Shown here piece after piece: positions 27,651 to 35,491 of a stretch of DNA of 64,000 bases. This stretch comes from an uncultured Paracoccaceae bacterium (GTDB lineage: Bacteria; Pseudomonadota; Alphaproteobacteria; Rhodobacterales; Rhodobacteraceae): NCBI GenBank assembly GCA_947497985.1, contig CANMIX010000008.1, positions 124,001 through 188,000 of the forward strand. The letters run 5' to 3'. Position 1 is the first letter of the stretch. Each line of letters starts with the position of its first letter. The translations under genes and the position numbers were made by a program. The notes beneath the pieces were generated by a model. That model searched no databases. It saw only the letters and a program-made list of their open reading frames with translations, and was not told the DNA's origin.

Positions 27651-28490
27651 TTAGTGGGCCATCAAAACCGGACGGCTGGTGGCTTCCAGGATATTGCGGG
27701 TCGCGCCACCCAAGATCGCTTCGCGGAAGCGGGAATGACCATAAGCTCCCATTACAATCAGGTCGGCATCAATGTCTTCTGCGTGACGTATCAACACATC
27801 TGCAGTGCGTGGCATGGATTTCGCCAAGACATTCACCTCGCAGGCTATGCCGTGGCGAGCCAGCATCTGGCACAACAGCCCACCGGGGTCTGAACGATCT
27901 GGACCATGGCGAGGTGGATCGATGACCACCACATGCACACATTCGGCGGCCTTTAGGAATGGCATCGCCTTGCGGATGGCCGATAGGGCTTCTGCGCTTT
28001 CGTTCCAGCCAATTAGCACACGTTTGGTGTCGCGCATTGCCTCGCCGCCCTCTGGAACCACCAGAACCGGCGCGGCGCTCTCAAACAGCCCAGCTTCAAC
28101 AATGGCCTCGCCTTCAATCGTGACCTTTGGACCATAAGGTTTGCCGACAATCATCAAGTCACAAAACCGGCCACGGCGGGAGACATGGCGGGTAATCTGT
28201 CCCAATGGTGCGACGGCGCTGAACGCTGCGAACGGTGTTCCGGCACGCGCTAAACTGGCCTCTGTATGGGCTTGCAAGGCTGCGGCCTCTTCCTTAGCGA
28301 CCTGCAGAGACTGTTGCAGGATCATCGCATTGGCCATTCCGTAGTCATAGCAGTTTTGGGTGCGATCAATCCCAAGACACAGCGCGTCTGTATGGGCCTC
28401 AAATCGTTGCGCCAACGCGGAGGTTTGATCCAGCGGTGCCTTGGCACGTTCTACGTCACTGATGACGGTCAACAAAGTTTTGTAACTCAT
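27651..28490 (-). CDS. Universal stress protein, tandem UspA domains
   Basis: The start at 28490 (MSYKTLLTVISDVERA) has GAGG ten bases upstream; the track ORF runs 55 residues too far into the ccoN promoter region. The 279-residue protein has two Usp domains; the second has the ATP-binding-type motif GAYGHSRFREAILGGATRNIL. Usp genes often sit next to fnr and cco genes in alphaproteobacteria and are induced at low oxygen. It shares its upstream region, with a perfect FNR box, with ccoN. Confidence 0.9.
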   Translation of the reverse strand: MSYKTLLTVISDVERAKAPLDQTSALAQRFEAHTDALCLGIDRTQNCYDYGMANAMILQQSLQVAKEEAAALQAHTEASLARAGTPFAAFSAVAPLGQITRHVSRRGRFCDLMIVGKPYGPKVTIEGEAIVEAGLFESAAPVLVVPEGGEAMRDTKRVLIGWNESAEALSAIRKAMPFLKAAECVHVVVIDPPRHGPDRSDPGGLLCQMLARHGIACEVNVLAKSMPRTADVLIRHAEDIDADLIVMGAYGHSRFREAILGGATRNILEATSRPVLMAH

Positions 28491-28562
28491 CCTGCACCTC
28501 ACACGGTTCAAGGGGATCGCGCGTTCCTGGTTCAAGACTGTCATGGATCGTTGGGCAAAGTC

Positions 28563-28576
28563 TTGATGCAGATCAA
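28563..28576. promoter_or_regulatory. FNR/FnrL box between the usp gene and ccoNOQP
   Basis: TTGAT-GCAG-ATCAA is a perfect match to the FNR consensus. Its centre is about 102 bases before the ccoN ATG and 79 bases before the usp ATG, so it may serve both genes. Confidence 0.92.
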
Positions 28577-28671
28577 GGCCAGTTCTTGCCGATTGGGGCA
28601 TCACACTATCGGTCTGTAACCGCTCGAAGTCGCCCAACAGAATCGGCAAGAGCAAGGTAAAGGGACGATCA

Positions 28672-30276
28672 ATGTCTAACTATATCAAGCTGATAGTGCT
28701 TGGTCTCATAACGTTTTTTGCGATGATCGGGATCAATTTCGCACGCGATTTGGCCTATCAAGTGCATGCTGTAATCATCATGTTGGTAGCGGGGGGAATG
28801 TTCCTTTACACGCTGCGCCAAACGGATGAGCCACGCGCGCCAGAACCAAGTCATGAATATCTGGACGGCGTTGTACGCGCCGGTGTGATTGCCACCGCCT
28901 TTTGGGGTGTTGTCGGTTTTTTGGCAGGGACCTTCATTGCGTTCCAGCTCGCATTTCCAGCGTTGAATTTTAACTGGGCCGAAGGCTACGCGAACTTTGG
29001 TCGTCTGCGCCCGCTGCACACATCGGCGGTTATTTTTGCCTTTGGCGGCAACGCGTTGATCGCGTCGTCGTTCTTTATTGTGCAACGTACATCCGCTGCG
29101 CGGCTTTGGGGCGGGAACCTCGCCTGGTTCGTGTTCTGGGGTTACCAGCTTTTTATCGTATTGGCAGCAACTGGCTACCTGCTGGGGGGCACCCAGTCCA
29201 AAGAATACGCGGAACCCGAATGGTACGTTGATATCTGGCTGACCGTCGTTTGGGTGGCGTATCTGGCGGTGTACCTCGGCACGATCATCAAGCGCCGTGA
29301 GCCGCATATCTATGTGGCGAACTGGTTCTTTCTTGCCTTTATCGTGACCGTTGCGATGCTGCATGTGGTCAACAACCTGACTATCCCTGTGTCGATCTGG
29401 GGATCCAAATCCGTGATCGTCTGGCCGGGTGTACAGGATGCGATGGTGCAATGGTGGTATGGCCACAACGCTGTGGGCTTCTTCCTGACCGCGGGCTTTC
29501 TGGGGATGATGTACTATTTCATTCCGAAACAGGCGGAGCGACCGGTTTTCAGTTACAAACTGTCGATCATCCACTTCTGGGCGCTGATCTTCATCTATAT
29601 CTGGGCGGGCCCTCACCACCTGCATTACACCGCGCTTCCGGATTGGGCCTCGACCCTTGGTATGGTGTTCTCCATCGTTTTGTGGATGCCGAGCTGGGGC
29701 GGCATGATCAACGGCCTGATGACCCTGTCGGGCGCTTGGGACAAGCTGCGCACCGACCCGGTTCTGCGGATGCTGGTGATCTCGGTTGCTTTCTACGGCA
29801 TGTCTACATTTGAGGGTCCGATGATGTCGATCCGGGCTGTGAACTCCCTGTCGCACTATACCGACTGGACCATTGGCCACGTACATTCTGGCGCTTTGGG
29901 GTGGAACGGTATGATCACCTTTGGTGCACTGTATTACCTGACCCCGGTGCTGTGGAAACGCGATCGTCTCTATTCGCTCTCGCTGGTCAGCTGGCACTTC
30001 TGGCTCGCCACCATTGGCATCGTGCTCTACGCGGCGTCCATGTGGGTGACTGGTATCATGGAAGGTCTGATGTGGCGTGAAGTGGATGCCAATGGCTTCC
30101 TTGTGAACTCTTTCGCTGACACCGTTGCTGCGAAATTCCCGATGTATGTGGTGCGCGGTCTGGGCGGGGTCATGTACCTCACTGGGTCCCTGATCATGTG
30201 CTACAACCTCGTGATGACTGTCCGTAAGGCCCCGGCAAAAGAAGCCAGCCTTTCGGTCGCAGTCCCGGCTGAATAA
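28672..30276 (+). CDS. ccoN: cbb3-type cytochrome c oxidase subunit I
   Basis: The 534-residue, multi-pass inner-membrane protein is the catalytic heme-copper subunit. It has [25 protein letters not shown] with the low-spin heme histidine, [29 protein letters not shown] with a Cu-B ligand, [19 protein letters not shown] with the HH pair, and HSGALGWNG. The enzyme reduces oxygen at very low concentration and pumps protons. A 542-residue antisense ORF covers the same stretch and is a codon-bias shadow. First gene of ccoNOQP. Confidence 0.97.
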   Translation: MSNYIKLIVLGLITFFAMIGINFARDLAYQVHAVIIMLVAGGMFLYTLRQTDEPRAPEPSHEYLDGVVRAGVIATAFWGVVGFLAGTFIAFQLAFPALNFNWAEGYANFGRLRPLHTSAVIFAFGGNALIASSFFIVQRTSAARLWGGNLAWFVFWGYQLFIVLAATGYLLGGTQSKEYAEPEWYVDIWLTVVWVAYLAVYLGTIIKRREPHIYVANWFFLAFIVTVAMLHVVNNLTIPVSIWGSKSVIVWPGVQDAMVQWWYGHNAVGFFLTAGFLGMMYYFIPKQAERPVFSYKLSIIHFWALIFIYIWAGPHHLHYTALPDWASTLGMVFSIVLWMPSWGGMINGLMTLSGAWDKLRTDPVLRMLVISVAFYGMSTFEGPMMSIRAVNSLSHYTDWTIGHVHSGALGWNGMITFGALYYLTPVLWKRDRLYSLSLVSWHFWLATIGIVLYAASMWVTGIMEGLMWREVDANGFLVNSFADTVAAKFPMYVVRGLGGVMYLTGSLIMCYNLVMTVRKAPAKEASLSVAVPAE

Positions 30277-30290
30277 GGAGGGCCGGAGAG

Positions 30291-31019
30291 ATGGCAATTC
30301 TCGATAAACACAAGATCCTTGAAACCAACGCGACCCTCCTTTTGGTCTTTTCGTTTCTGGTGGTGACCATCGGTGGTCTGGTGCAGATTACGCCGCTGTT
30401 CTACCTGGAAAACACGATTGAGAAGGTCGAAGGCATGCGCCCCTACACGCCGCTTGAGCTGACGGGGCGCGACATCTACATCCGCGAAGGCTGCTATGTC
30501 TGTCACAGCCAGATGATCCGCCCGATGCGCGATGAGGTCGAACGTTATGGCCACTACTCGCTCGCGGCGGAATCCATGTATGATCACCCGTTCCAATGGG
30601 GCTCCAAACGTACCGGGCCGGATCTGGCTCGTGTTGGGGGGCGCTACTCGGATGATTGGCACGTGGACCATTTGCGCAACCCACAGGCCGTCGTGCCGGA
30701 ATCGGTGATGCCCAAATACGGCTTCCTGGAACGGACCATGATCGAAGGCGAATACATTGGCGACGTCATGGCCACCAACGCAATGGTCGGTGTGCCCTAC
30801 ACCGACGAGATGGTGGAGCAGGCGCAGCGCGACTTCCGGGCGCAAGCAGATCCCGACAGCGATTATGACGGGCTGCTTGAACGCTACGGCGAAGACATCA
30901 ATGTGCGCAACTTTGATGGCCAGCCGGGTGTATCCGAAGCCGACGCGTTGATCGCCTACCTGCAAATGATGGGGACATTGGTTGATTTCTCGACCTTCAC
31001 CCCAGACGCCAGCCGCTAA
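30291..31019 (+). CDS. ccoO: cbb3-type cytochrome c oxidase subunit II (mono-heme)
   Basis: The 242-residue protein has one N-terminal membrane anchor ([20 protein letters not shown]) and one c-type heme site, [14 protein letters not shown] (CxxCH). The distal Met lies in [10 protein letters not shown]. It passes electrons from CcoP to the heme-copper centre. It starts 14 bases after ccoN with AAGGAGG. Confidence 0.96.
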   Translation: MAILDKHKILETNATLLLVFSFLVVTIGGLVQITPLFYLENTIEKVEGMRPYTPLELTGRDIYIREGCYVCHSQMIRPMRDEVERYGHYSLAAESMYDHPFQWGSKRTGPDLARVGGRYSDDWHVDHLRNPQAVVPESVMPKYGFLERTMIEGEYIGDVMATNAMVGVPYTDEMVEQAQRDFRAQADPDSDYDGLLERYGEDINVRNFDGQPGVSEADALIAYLQMMGTLVDFSTFTPDASR

Positions 31020-31031
31020 GGAGGAGATGGA

Positions 31032-31217
31032 ATGGAATCTTATACGCTTCTACGCCAGTTCGCTGACAGCTGGATGCTGTTGCTGCTGTTTGCTTTCTTT
31101 ATCGGTGTTGTCGCCTGGGCGTTTCGCCCCGGCAGCAGCAAGGTTTACGCCGATACTGCCGATATTCCTTTTCGCCACGCGGATAAACCCGCCGCGCCAG
31201 AGGAGACCCGGACATGA
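31032..31217 (+). CDS. ccoQ: cbb3-type cytochrome oxidase subunit CcoQ
   Basis: The 61-residue protein has one transmembrane helix (LLLLFAFFIGVVAWAFRPG) followed by the usual FixQ/CcoQ pattern (SSKVYADTADIPFRHADKP). It stabilises the oxidase. AAGGAGGAG precedes the ATG, and its end overlaps ccoP by four bases. Confidence 0.93.
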   Translation: MESYTLLRQFADSWMLLLLFAFFIGVVAWAFRPGSSKVYADTADIPFRHADKPAAPEETRT

Positions 31218-32080
31218 GTAAGAAACCGGTCCAACCTCAAGAAGTCCCAACAACCGGTCACAGCTGGGATGGGATCGAGGAATTTGACAATCCGATGCCG
31301 CGTTGGTGGTTGTGGACTTTCTATATATGTATCGTTTGGGCCATCGGATACTCGATTGCCTATCCGGCGTGGCCTCTGGTCAGCTCGGCTACATCTGGTC
31401 TCCTTGGCTGGTCCACGCGGGGCGATGTTGCGGCGGATATTGCGGCCGTAGAACGGGCCAATGGCCCCATCAATGCGCGGTTAGAGGCGGCAGATATGGC
31501 GACCCTCAACAGCGATCCAGAACTGCACGGTTATGCGGTGTCCGCAGGGTCCGCAGTGTTCAAAACCTGGTGTGCCCAATGCCATGGTTCCGGTGCCGCC
31601 GGTGCGGTTGGTTACCCGAACCTTTTGGACGATGACTGGTTGTGGGGCGGCACCATAGAGGACATCCAAACCACAGTGGCGCATGGTATCCGCAATGAAG
31701 AAGACGACGATGCGCGGTATTCGCAAATGCCCGCCTTTGGCCGCGATGAATTGTTGGAGGATGGCGAAATCCACGCGGTTGCCAACTATGTCATCTCTTT
31801 GTCCGGTGACCCACAGGATGCCTCTGTTGTGGCGGCGGGTCAGGTGCTGTTCGAAGACAATTGCGCGTCCTGCCACGGTGAACAGGCACAGGGTGATCTG
31901 TTTCAAGGCGCGCCAAACCTTGCGGATGCGATCTGGCTTTATGGCGGTTCGTACACGGATGTGGTGGATACCATCAACAACGCGCGTTTTGGTGTGATGC
32001 CATCATGGTCCAGCCGTCTGAGCGAGGCTGAGATCCGGTCCGTTACCGCCTATGTCCATCAGCTGGGTGGCGGAGAGTAA
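31214..32080 (+). CDS. ccoP: cbb3-type cytochrome c oxidase subunit III (di-heme)
   Basis: The 288-residue protein has an N-terminal anchor (WWLWTFYICIVWAIGYSIAYPAWPL) preceded by the CcoP signature TGHSWDGIEEFDNPMPRWW. Two class I heme sites follow, CAQCH and CASCH, each with a later Met ligand. It takes electrons from soluble or membrane cytochromes c. It closes the ccoNOQP operon, and a strong terminator follows. Confidence 0.97.
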   Translation: MSKKPVQPQEVPTTGHSWDGIEEFDNPMPRWWLWTFYICIVWAIGYSIAYPAWPLVSSATSGLLGWSTRGDVAADIAAVERANGPINARLEAADMATLNSDPELHGYAVSAGSAVFKTWCAQCHGSGAAGAVGYPNLLDDDWLWGGTIEDIQTTVAHGIRNEEDDDARYSQMPAFGRDELLEDGEIHAVANYVISLSGDPQDASVVAAGQVLFEDNCASCHGEQAQGDLFQGAPNLADAIWLYGGSYTDVVDTINNARFGVMPSWSSRLSEAEIRSVTAYVHQLGGGE

Positions 32081-32110
32081 CAGATCCATCGCCGATCAGG
32101 TCAAATCATA

Positions 32111-32140
32111 AAAGGGGCCGCATCACGCGGCCCTTTTTTG
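32111..32140 (+). terminator. Terminator of ccoNOQP
   Basis: GGGGCCGC-ATCAC-GCGGCCC with flanking A/T pairs is followed by TTTTTTG, about 34 bases after the ccoP stop. It is a textbook intrinsic terminator. Confidence 0.93.
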
Positions 32141-32171
32141 TTGGAAAAGTTTTCTGACGTACTTCGGCGGC

Positions 32172-32185
32172 TTGACGCAGATCAA
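32172..32185. promoter_or_regulatory. FNR/FnrL box without an obvious target gene
   Basis: TTGAC-GCAG-ATCAA matches nine of ten half-site bases of the FNR consensus. It lies after the ccoNOQP terminator. A GATAAC hexamer at 32208-32213 on the plus strand is placed as the -10 box of a class II FNR promoter (box centred 41.5 bases before a start near 32220). No gene starts on the plus strand until 32575. Confidence 0.75.
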
Positions 32186-32219
32186 AGAGGAGCGGGCGGG
32201 CATATGGGATAACACCGTC

Positions 32220-32288
32220 ACAAGCTCTGCGCCGGTCCTAGTCCAACGTAGACCTTCCCCAGTTCGTGCTTTTCTTAGCACGATTTTG
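32220..32288 (+). ncRNA. Candidate FnrL-dependent small RNA
   Basis: A transcript starting near 32220 from the FNR-box promoter above would reach a CGTGCT-TTTCTT-AGCACG hairpin at 32265-32282 followed by ATTTTG, a weak intrinsic terminator. The roughly 70-base product has no ORF. This is an inference from spacing and structure; expression is not shown. It overlaps the end of the small minus-strand gene at 32275 by a few bases. Confidence 0.25.
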
Positions 32289-32469
32289 ACGCCGGGGTTT
32301 CGAATTGTTCGCGCGTTTCCCGGAATGCCGGCGTCATTTTTCTCCACATTTTATGAACAAAACCTCGTTTCTTTGGCTGGGCTGGCACGACGTCATCAAT
32401 CGGCGGTAGACGATCAGTGTCGAAGCCCGCTGCCGTTAGGAACACGTGTGAGTAAACGCTGGTCAACAT
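32275..32469 (-). CDS. Small hypothetical protein, 64 residues
   Basis: Starting at the ATG at 32469, which has AGGAG seven bases upstream, the product is MLTSVYSHVFLTAAGFDTDRL ... ending PASKSC. It has a mildly hydrophobic N-terminus and a basic middle (QPKKRGFVHKMWRKM). I do not recognise a family. It is divergent from the LysR gene at 32575, so it may be that regulator's target. The track start at 32496 lacks a ribosome site. Confidence 0.55.
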   Translation of the reverse strand: MLTSVYSHVFLTAAGFDTDRLPPIDDVVPAQPKKRGFVHKMWRKMTPAFRETREQFETPASKSC

Positions 32470-32574
32470 TGGCTTTCTCCTGTGGTTAAGTCTCAATTTC
32501 CGTAATCCATCCTTTCCGACGCGCTGGTTTTATGCGACTCAATAAGAATTCCAATATGTAAGCTGAGATTAAGT

Positions 32575-33447
32575 ATGAACTGGATGAAGATGCCGCCGTT
32601 GTCTGCGTTGCGCGCGTTTGCGGCCTTTGCCGAACGTGGCAGTGTGGCTGAAGCAGGCGACAGTTTGAACGTCAGCCATGCGGCAATCAGCCAGCAAATC
32701 CGGGCGCTTGAGAAGCATTTGGATGTGTCCTTGGTTGATCGGCAGGGGCGTGCGTTGGAGCTGACATTGTCCGGGCATCGATTGGCGCAGGCACTGCATC
32801 TTGGCTTTGGCGTAATCGAAAATGCAGTGCGCGAAATTGTCAAACAGGGGGACACACGGCCGATACATATTACCTGTACCCCGATGTTTGCCGCCAAATG
32901 GCTGATGCCGCGTCTTGGGGAGTTTCGCGAACGTCACCCCGAGATTGACTTGATTTTGGACCCAACCGGCAAAGTGGTAGATATGAGAAAAGGGGAGTTC
33001 GACCTTGCGATCCGCCATGGTGATGGCAATTGGGCAGGGTTGGAGGCCGAGATGTTTCTGCCAGTGCAGTTGGTTGTTACGGCCGCACCAGCGCTTGTGG
33101 CTGGGCGCGACATCGCTTCGCCCAGCGATCTGCTGGATTTGCCATGGGTCGAAGAGCTCGGCACCACTGAGGCAAGCGCCTGGATGCAGTCTCGGGGCGT
33201 CAAAGGTGAACCCCGTGGTCCGCGGGTGCGATTGCCCGGAAATCTATTGTTGGAAGCGGTCTTGGGGGGGCAAGGTGTCGCTGTCAAAATACGGGAGTTC
33301 GTACAGGACGAACTTGCCAGCGGTCGTTTGGTCGAGCTGTTCCACGAAGAAGACGCGCGAGGATATCACATCGTAACGCGGTCCGGCGTCTTGCGCCCGC
33401 AGGTTCGAAAATTTGCAGCTTGGTTACGTCAACAAGGCACCGCTTGA
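32575..33447 (+). CDS. LysR-family transcriptional regulator (GcvA-like)
   Basis: The 290-residue protein has an N-terminal winged helix-turn-helix (PPLSALRAFAAFAERGSVAEAGDSLNVSHAAISQQIRALE) and a LysR substrate-binding domain with FAAKWLMPRLGEFRERHPEIDL and FDLAIRHGDG, the pattern of GcvA-type regulators. Its ligand is unknown. It sits between ccoNOQP and ccoGHIS, and is divergent from a 64-residue ORF. The ATG at 32575 has no strong ribosome site; Met4 or Met6 are possible starts. Confidence 0.9.
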   Translation: MNWMKMPPLSALRAFAAFAERGSVAEAGDSLNVSHAAISQQIRALEKHLDVSLVDRQGRALELTLSGHRLAQALHLGFGVIENAVREIVKQGDTRPIHITCTPMFAAKWLMPRLGEFRERHPEIDLILDPTGKVVDMRKGEFDLAIRHGDGNWAGLEAEMFLPVQLVVTAAPALVAGRDIASPSDLLDLPWVEELGTTEASAWMQSRGVKGEPRGPRVRLPGNLLLEAVLGGQGVAVKIREFVQDELASGRLVELFHEEDARGYHIVTRSGVLRPQVRKFAAWLRQQGTA

Positions 33448-33509
33448 TGCCAGGCGCGACAATACGCGCAAGGAGAGCGGGTGAAAAACATCCATTGGGC
33501 ATGCGCATT

Positions 33510-33523
33510 TTGATCCACGTCAA
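33510..33523. promoter_or_regulatory. FNR/FnrL box upstream of ccoGHIS
   Basis: TTGAT-CCAC-GTCAA matches nine of ten half-site bases of the FNR consensus, centred about 71 bases before the ccoG ATG. It suggests that the assembly operon is induced by FnrL together with ccoNOQP. Confidence 0.85.
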
Positions 33524-33587
33524 AGTTTGAAAACTGCATATTTGGCAAAAGTTGGATCGGTAATGCAGTAATCCGTGGAGCACGCCC

Positions 33588-35018
33588 GTGAGCGATTCCA
33601 ACCCGACCCCCAGCCTATATGCCGCTAGGGAGCCGATTTTTCCGCGCCGGGTGTCCGGCAAATTCCGGAACCTCAAATGGTTCATCATGGCGGTGACCCT
33701 TGGCATCTACTACCTGACGCCCTTCTTGCGGTGGGACAGGGGACCGAACCTGCCGGACCAAGCGGTGTTGATTGATCTGGCCAATCGGCGGTTCTACTTT
33801 TTCTGGATCGAGATCTGGCCGCATGAGTTTTATTTTGTGGCTGGCCTTTTGATCATGGCGGGGCTGGGTCTGTTCCTCTTTACCTCGGCCTTGGGCCGGG
33901 TCTGGTGTGGCTATACCTGTCCGCAAACGGTGTGGACGGATCTTTATATCCTTGTGGAACGTTGGATCGAGGGGGACCGAAACGCGCGTCTGCGCCTGCA
34001 CCGACAGAAAAAGCTCGATCTGCGCAAGGTCCGGCTGCGGATCACCAAATGGGCGGCCTGGCTGTTGATTGGCCTGGCCACTGGTGGCGCTTGGGTCTTT
34101 TATTTCGCCGATGCGCCAACGCTGGCCGTTGATCTGGTGACGGGGCAAGCGCATGCGATCGCCTATTCCACCATCGCGGTGCTGACCTTTACGACCTTCC
34201 TGTTCGGAGGGTTTGCCCGGGAGCAAATCTGTATCTACGCTTGCCCCTGGCCCCGTATTCAGGCGGCGATGATGGACGAAGACACGCTGACGGTTGGCTA
34301 TCGGCCGTGGCGGGGGGAGCCGCGCGGTAAACACAGCAAATCGGCAGATGCGGATCAAAGGGGCGATTGCATCGATTGCATGGCCTGCGTCAACGTCTGC
34401 CCGGTTGGCATCGACATTCGTGATGGGCAACAGATGGAGTGCATCACTTGCGCGCTGTGCATTGATGCTTGCGATGACATCATGGCCAAGATCGGCAAAC
34501 CGCGCGGGTTGATCGACTATATGGCGCTGTCAGATGAAACCCGTGAAATGGCGGGGGAGAAACCAAAACCTGTCTGGTCTCATATTCTGCGCCCGCGCAC
34601 GGTTCTTTACACAGCGCTGTGGGCGATGGTCGGTTTCGCACTGGTCTATGCGCTGTTTATCCGTCCTGAGGTCGACCTCACAGTCGCGCCGGTACGCAAC
34701 CCGACCTATGTGACCCTCTCTGACGGCTCCATTCGCAACACCTACGATGTGCGTCTGCGCAACAAACATGGCGAGCCGCGCCCGTTTGAGCTCTCTGTCA
34801 GTGGGGACCCGGCCTATCGCATCGCATTGGAGAATGAGGACGACACCGTGGTCGAAGTGCCCGCTGATGCTGCATATCTGCAACGTGTCTATGTGATTGC
34901 GCCCAGAGGGACCCAGCCGGCACTGGGTGAGGCAAGTGACGTCCGCATCTGGGTCGAAGACCAAGACAGCGGTGAACGAGCCCACAAAGACAGCACTTTC
35001 AATGGACGAGGACAATAA
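33588..35018 (+). CDS. ccoG: cbb3 oxidase assembly protein CcoG (RdxA/FixG)
   Basis: The 476-residue membrane protein has several membrane helices, a Cys motif CGYTCPQTVWTD, a polyferredoxin region CIDCMACVNVCPVGIDIRDG ... CITCALCIDACDDIM binding two 4Fe-4S clusters, and a C-terminal periplasmic Ig-like domain. CcoG is held to reduce Cu(II) for CuB insertion into CcoN. It starts ccoGHIS with an FNR box upstream. Confidence 0.95.
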   Translation: MSDSNPTPSLYAAREPIFPRRVSGKFRNLKWFIMAVTLGIYYLTPFLRWDRGPNLPDQAVLIDLANRRFYFFWIEIWPHEFYFVAGLLIMAGLGLFLFTSALGRVWCGYTCPQTVWTDLYILVERWIEGDRNARLRLHRQKKLDLRKVRLRITKWAAWLLIGLATGGAWVFYFADAPTLAVDLVTGQAHAIAYSTIAVLTFTTFLFGGFAREQICIYACPWPRIQAAMMDEDTLTVGYRPWRGEPRGKHSKSADADQRGDCIDCMACVNVCPVGIDIRDGQQMECITCALCIDACDDIMAKIGKPRGLIDYMALSDETREMAGEKPKPVWSHILRPRTVLYTALWAMVGFALVYALFIRPEVDLTVAPVRNPTYVTLSDGSIRNTYDVRLRNKHGEPRPFELSVSGDPAYRIALENEDDTVVEVPADAAYLQRVYVIAPRGTQPALGEASDVRIWVEDQDSGERAHKDSTFNGRGQ

Positions 35019-35020
35019 GC

Positions 35021-35491
35021 ATGGATAAGCCACAACGCGAATTCACCGGGCGCCATGCCTTGATGCTGTTTGTTGGGTGTTTCGCCATTATCATCGGTGT
35101 GAACATCACGCTGGCGGTCAAAGCGGTGAAAACTTTTCCTGGGCTGGAGGTGGCAAATTCATATGTCGCAAGTCAGGAGTTTGACGCGCGCCGCAACGCG
35201 CAAGAGGCACTGGGATGGGAGATTTGGGCCGAAGTTCAAAACGACATCCTGCGCCTGTCGATCACTGATCAAGACGGGCAACCGGTTGAGGTTGCTAAAC
35301 TGAGCGCCACATTTGGTCGGGCAACCCATGTGAAAGACGACCAAACGCCGGATTTCACCTATGACGGTAGGGCCTATGTGGCGCCGGTGATTGTGGGCGA
35401 TGGCAATTGGAACCTGCGTATGGTTGCGCGCGCGGCAGATGGGACTGAATTTACCCAACGTGTGATCATCCACGTGCGCGAGGACGCCTAG
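35021..35491 (+). CDS. ccoH: cbb3 oxidase assembly protein CcoH (FixH)
   Basis: The 156-residue protein has one N-terminal membrane helix (HALMLFVGCFAIIIGVNITLA) and a periplasmic FixH domain (VANSYVASQEFDARRNAQEALGW). It helps assemble the oxidase. It starts two bases after ccoG. Confidence 0.94.
   Translation: MDKPQREFTGRHALMLFVGCFAIIIGVNITLAVKAVKTFPGLEVANSYVASQEFDARRNAQEALGWEIWAEVQNDILRLSITDQDGQPVEVAKLSATFGRATHVKDDQTPDFTYDGRAYVAPVIVGDGNWNLRMVARAADGTEFTQRVIIHVREDA

Noticed and set aside
28669-30297. 542-residue minus-strand ORF opposite ccoN
   Set aside because: It mirrors ccoN almost base for base, has no recognisable domain, and is rich in His/Arg/Gln as expected from the antisense of a membrane protein with strong codon bias.
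32172-32489. 105-residue ORF beginning at the orphan FNR box
   Set aside because: It would start with TTG inside the binding site, has no family resemblance, and overlaps the better supported minus-strand small gene.
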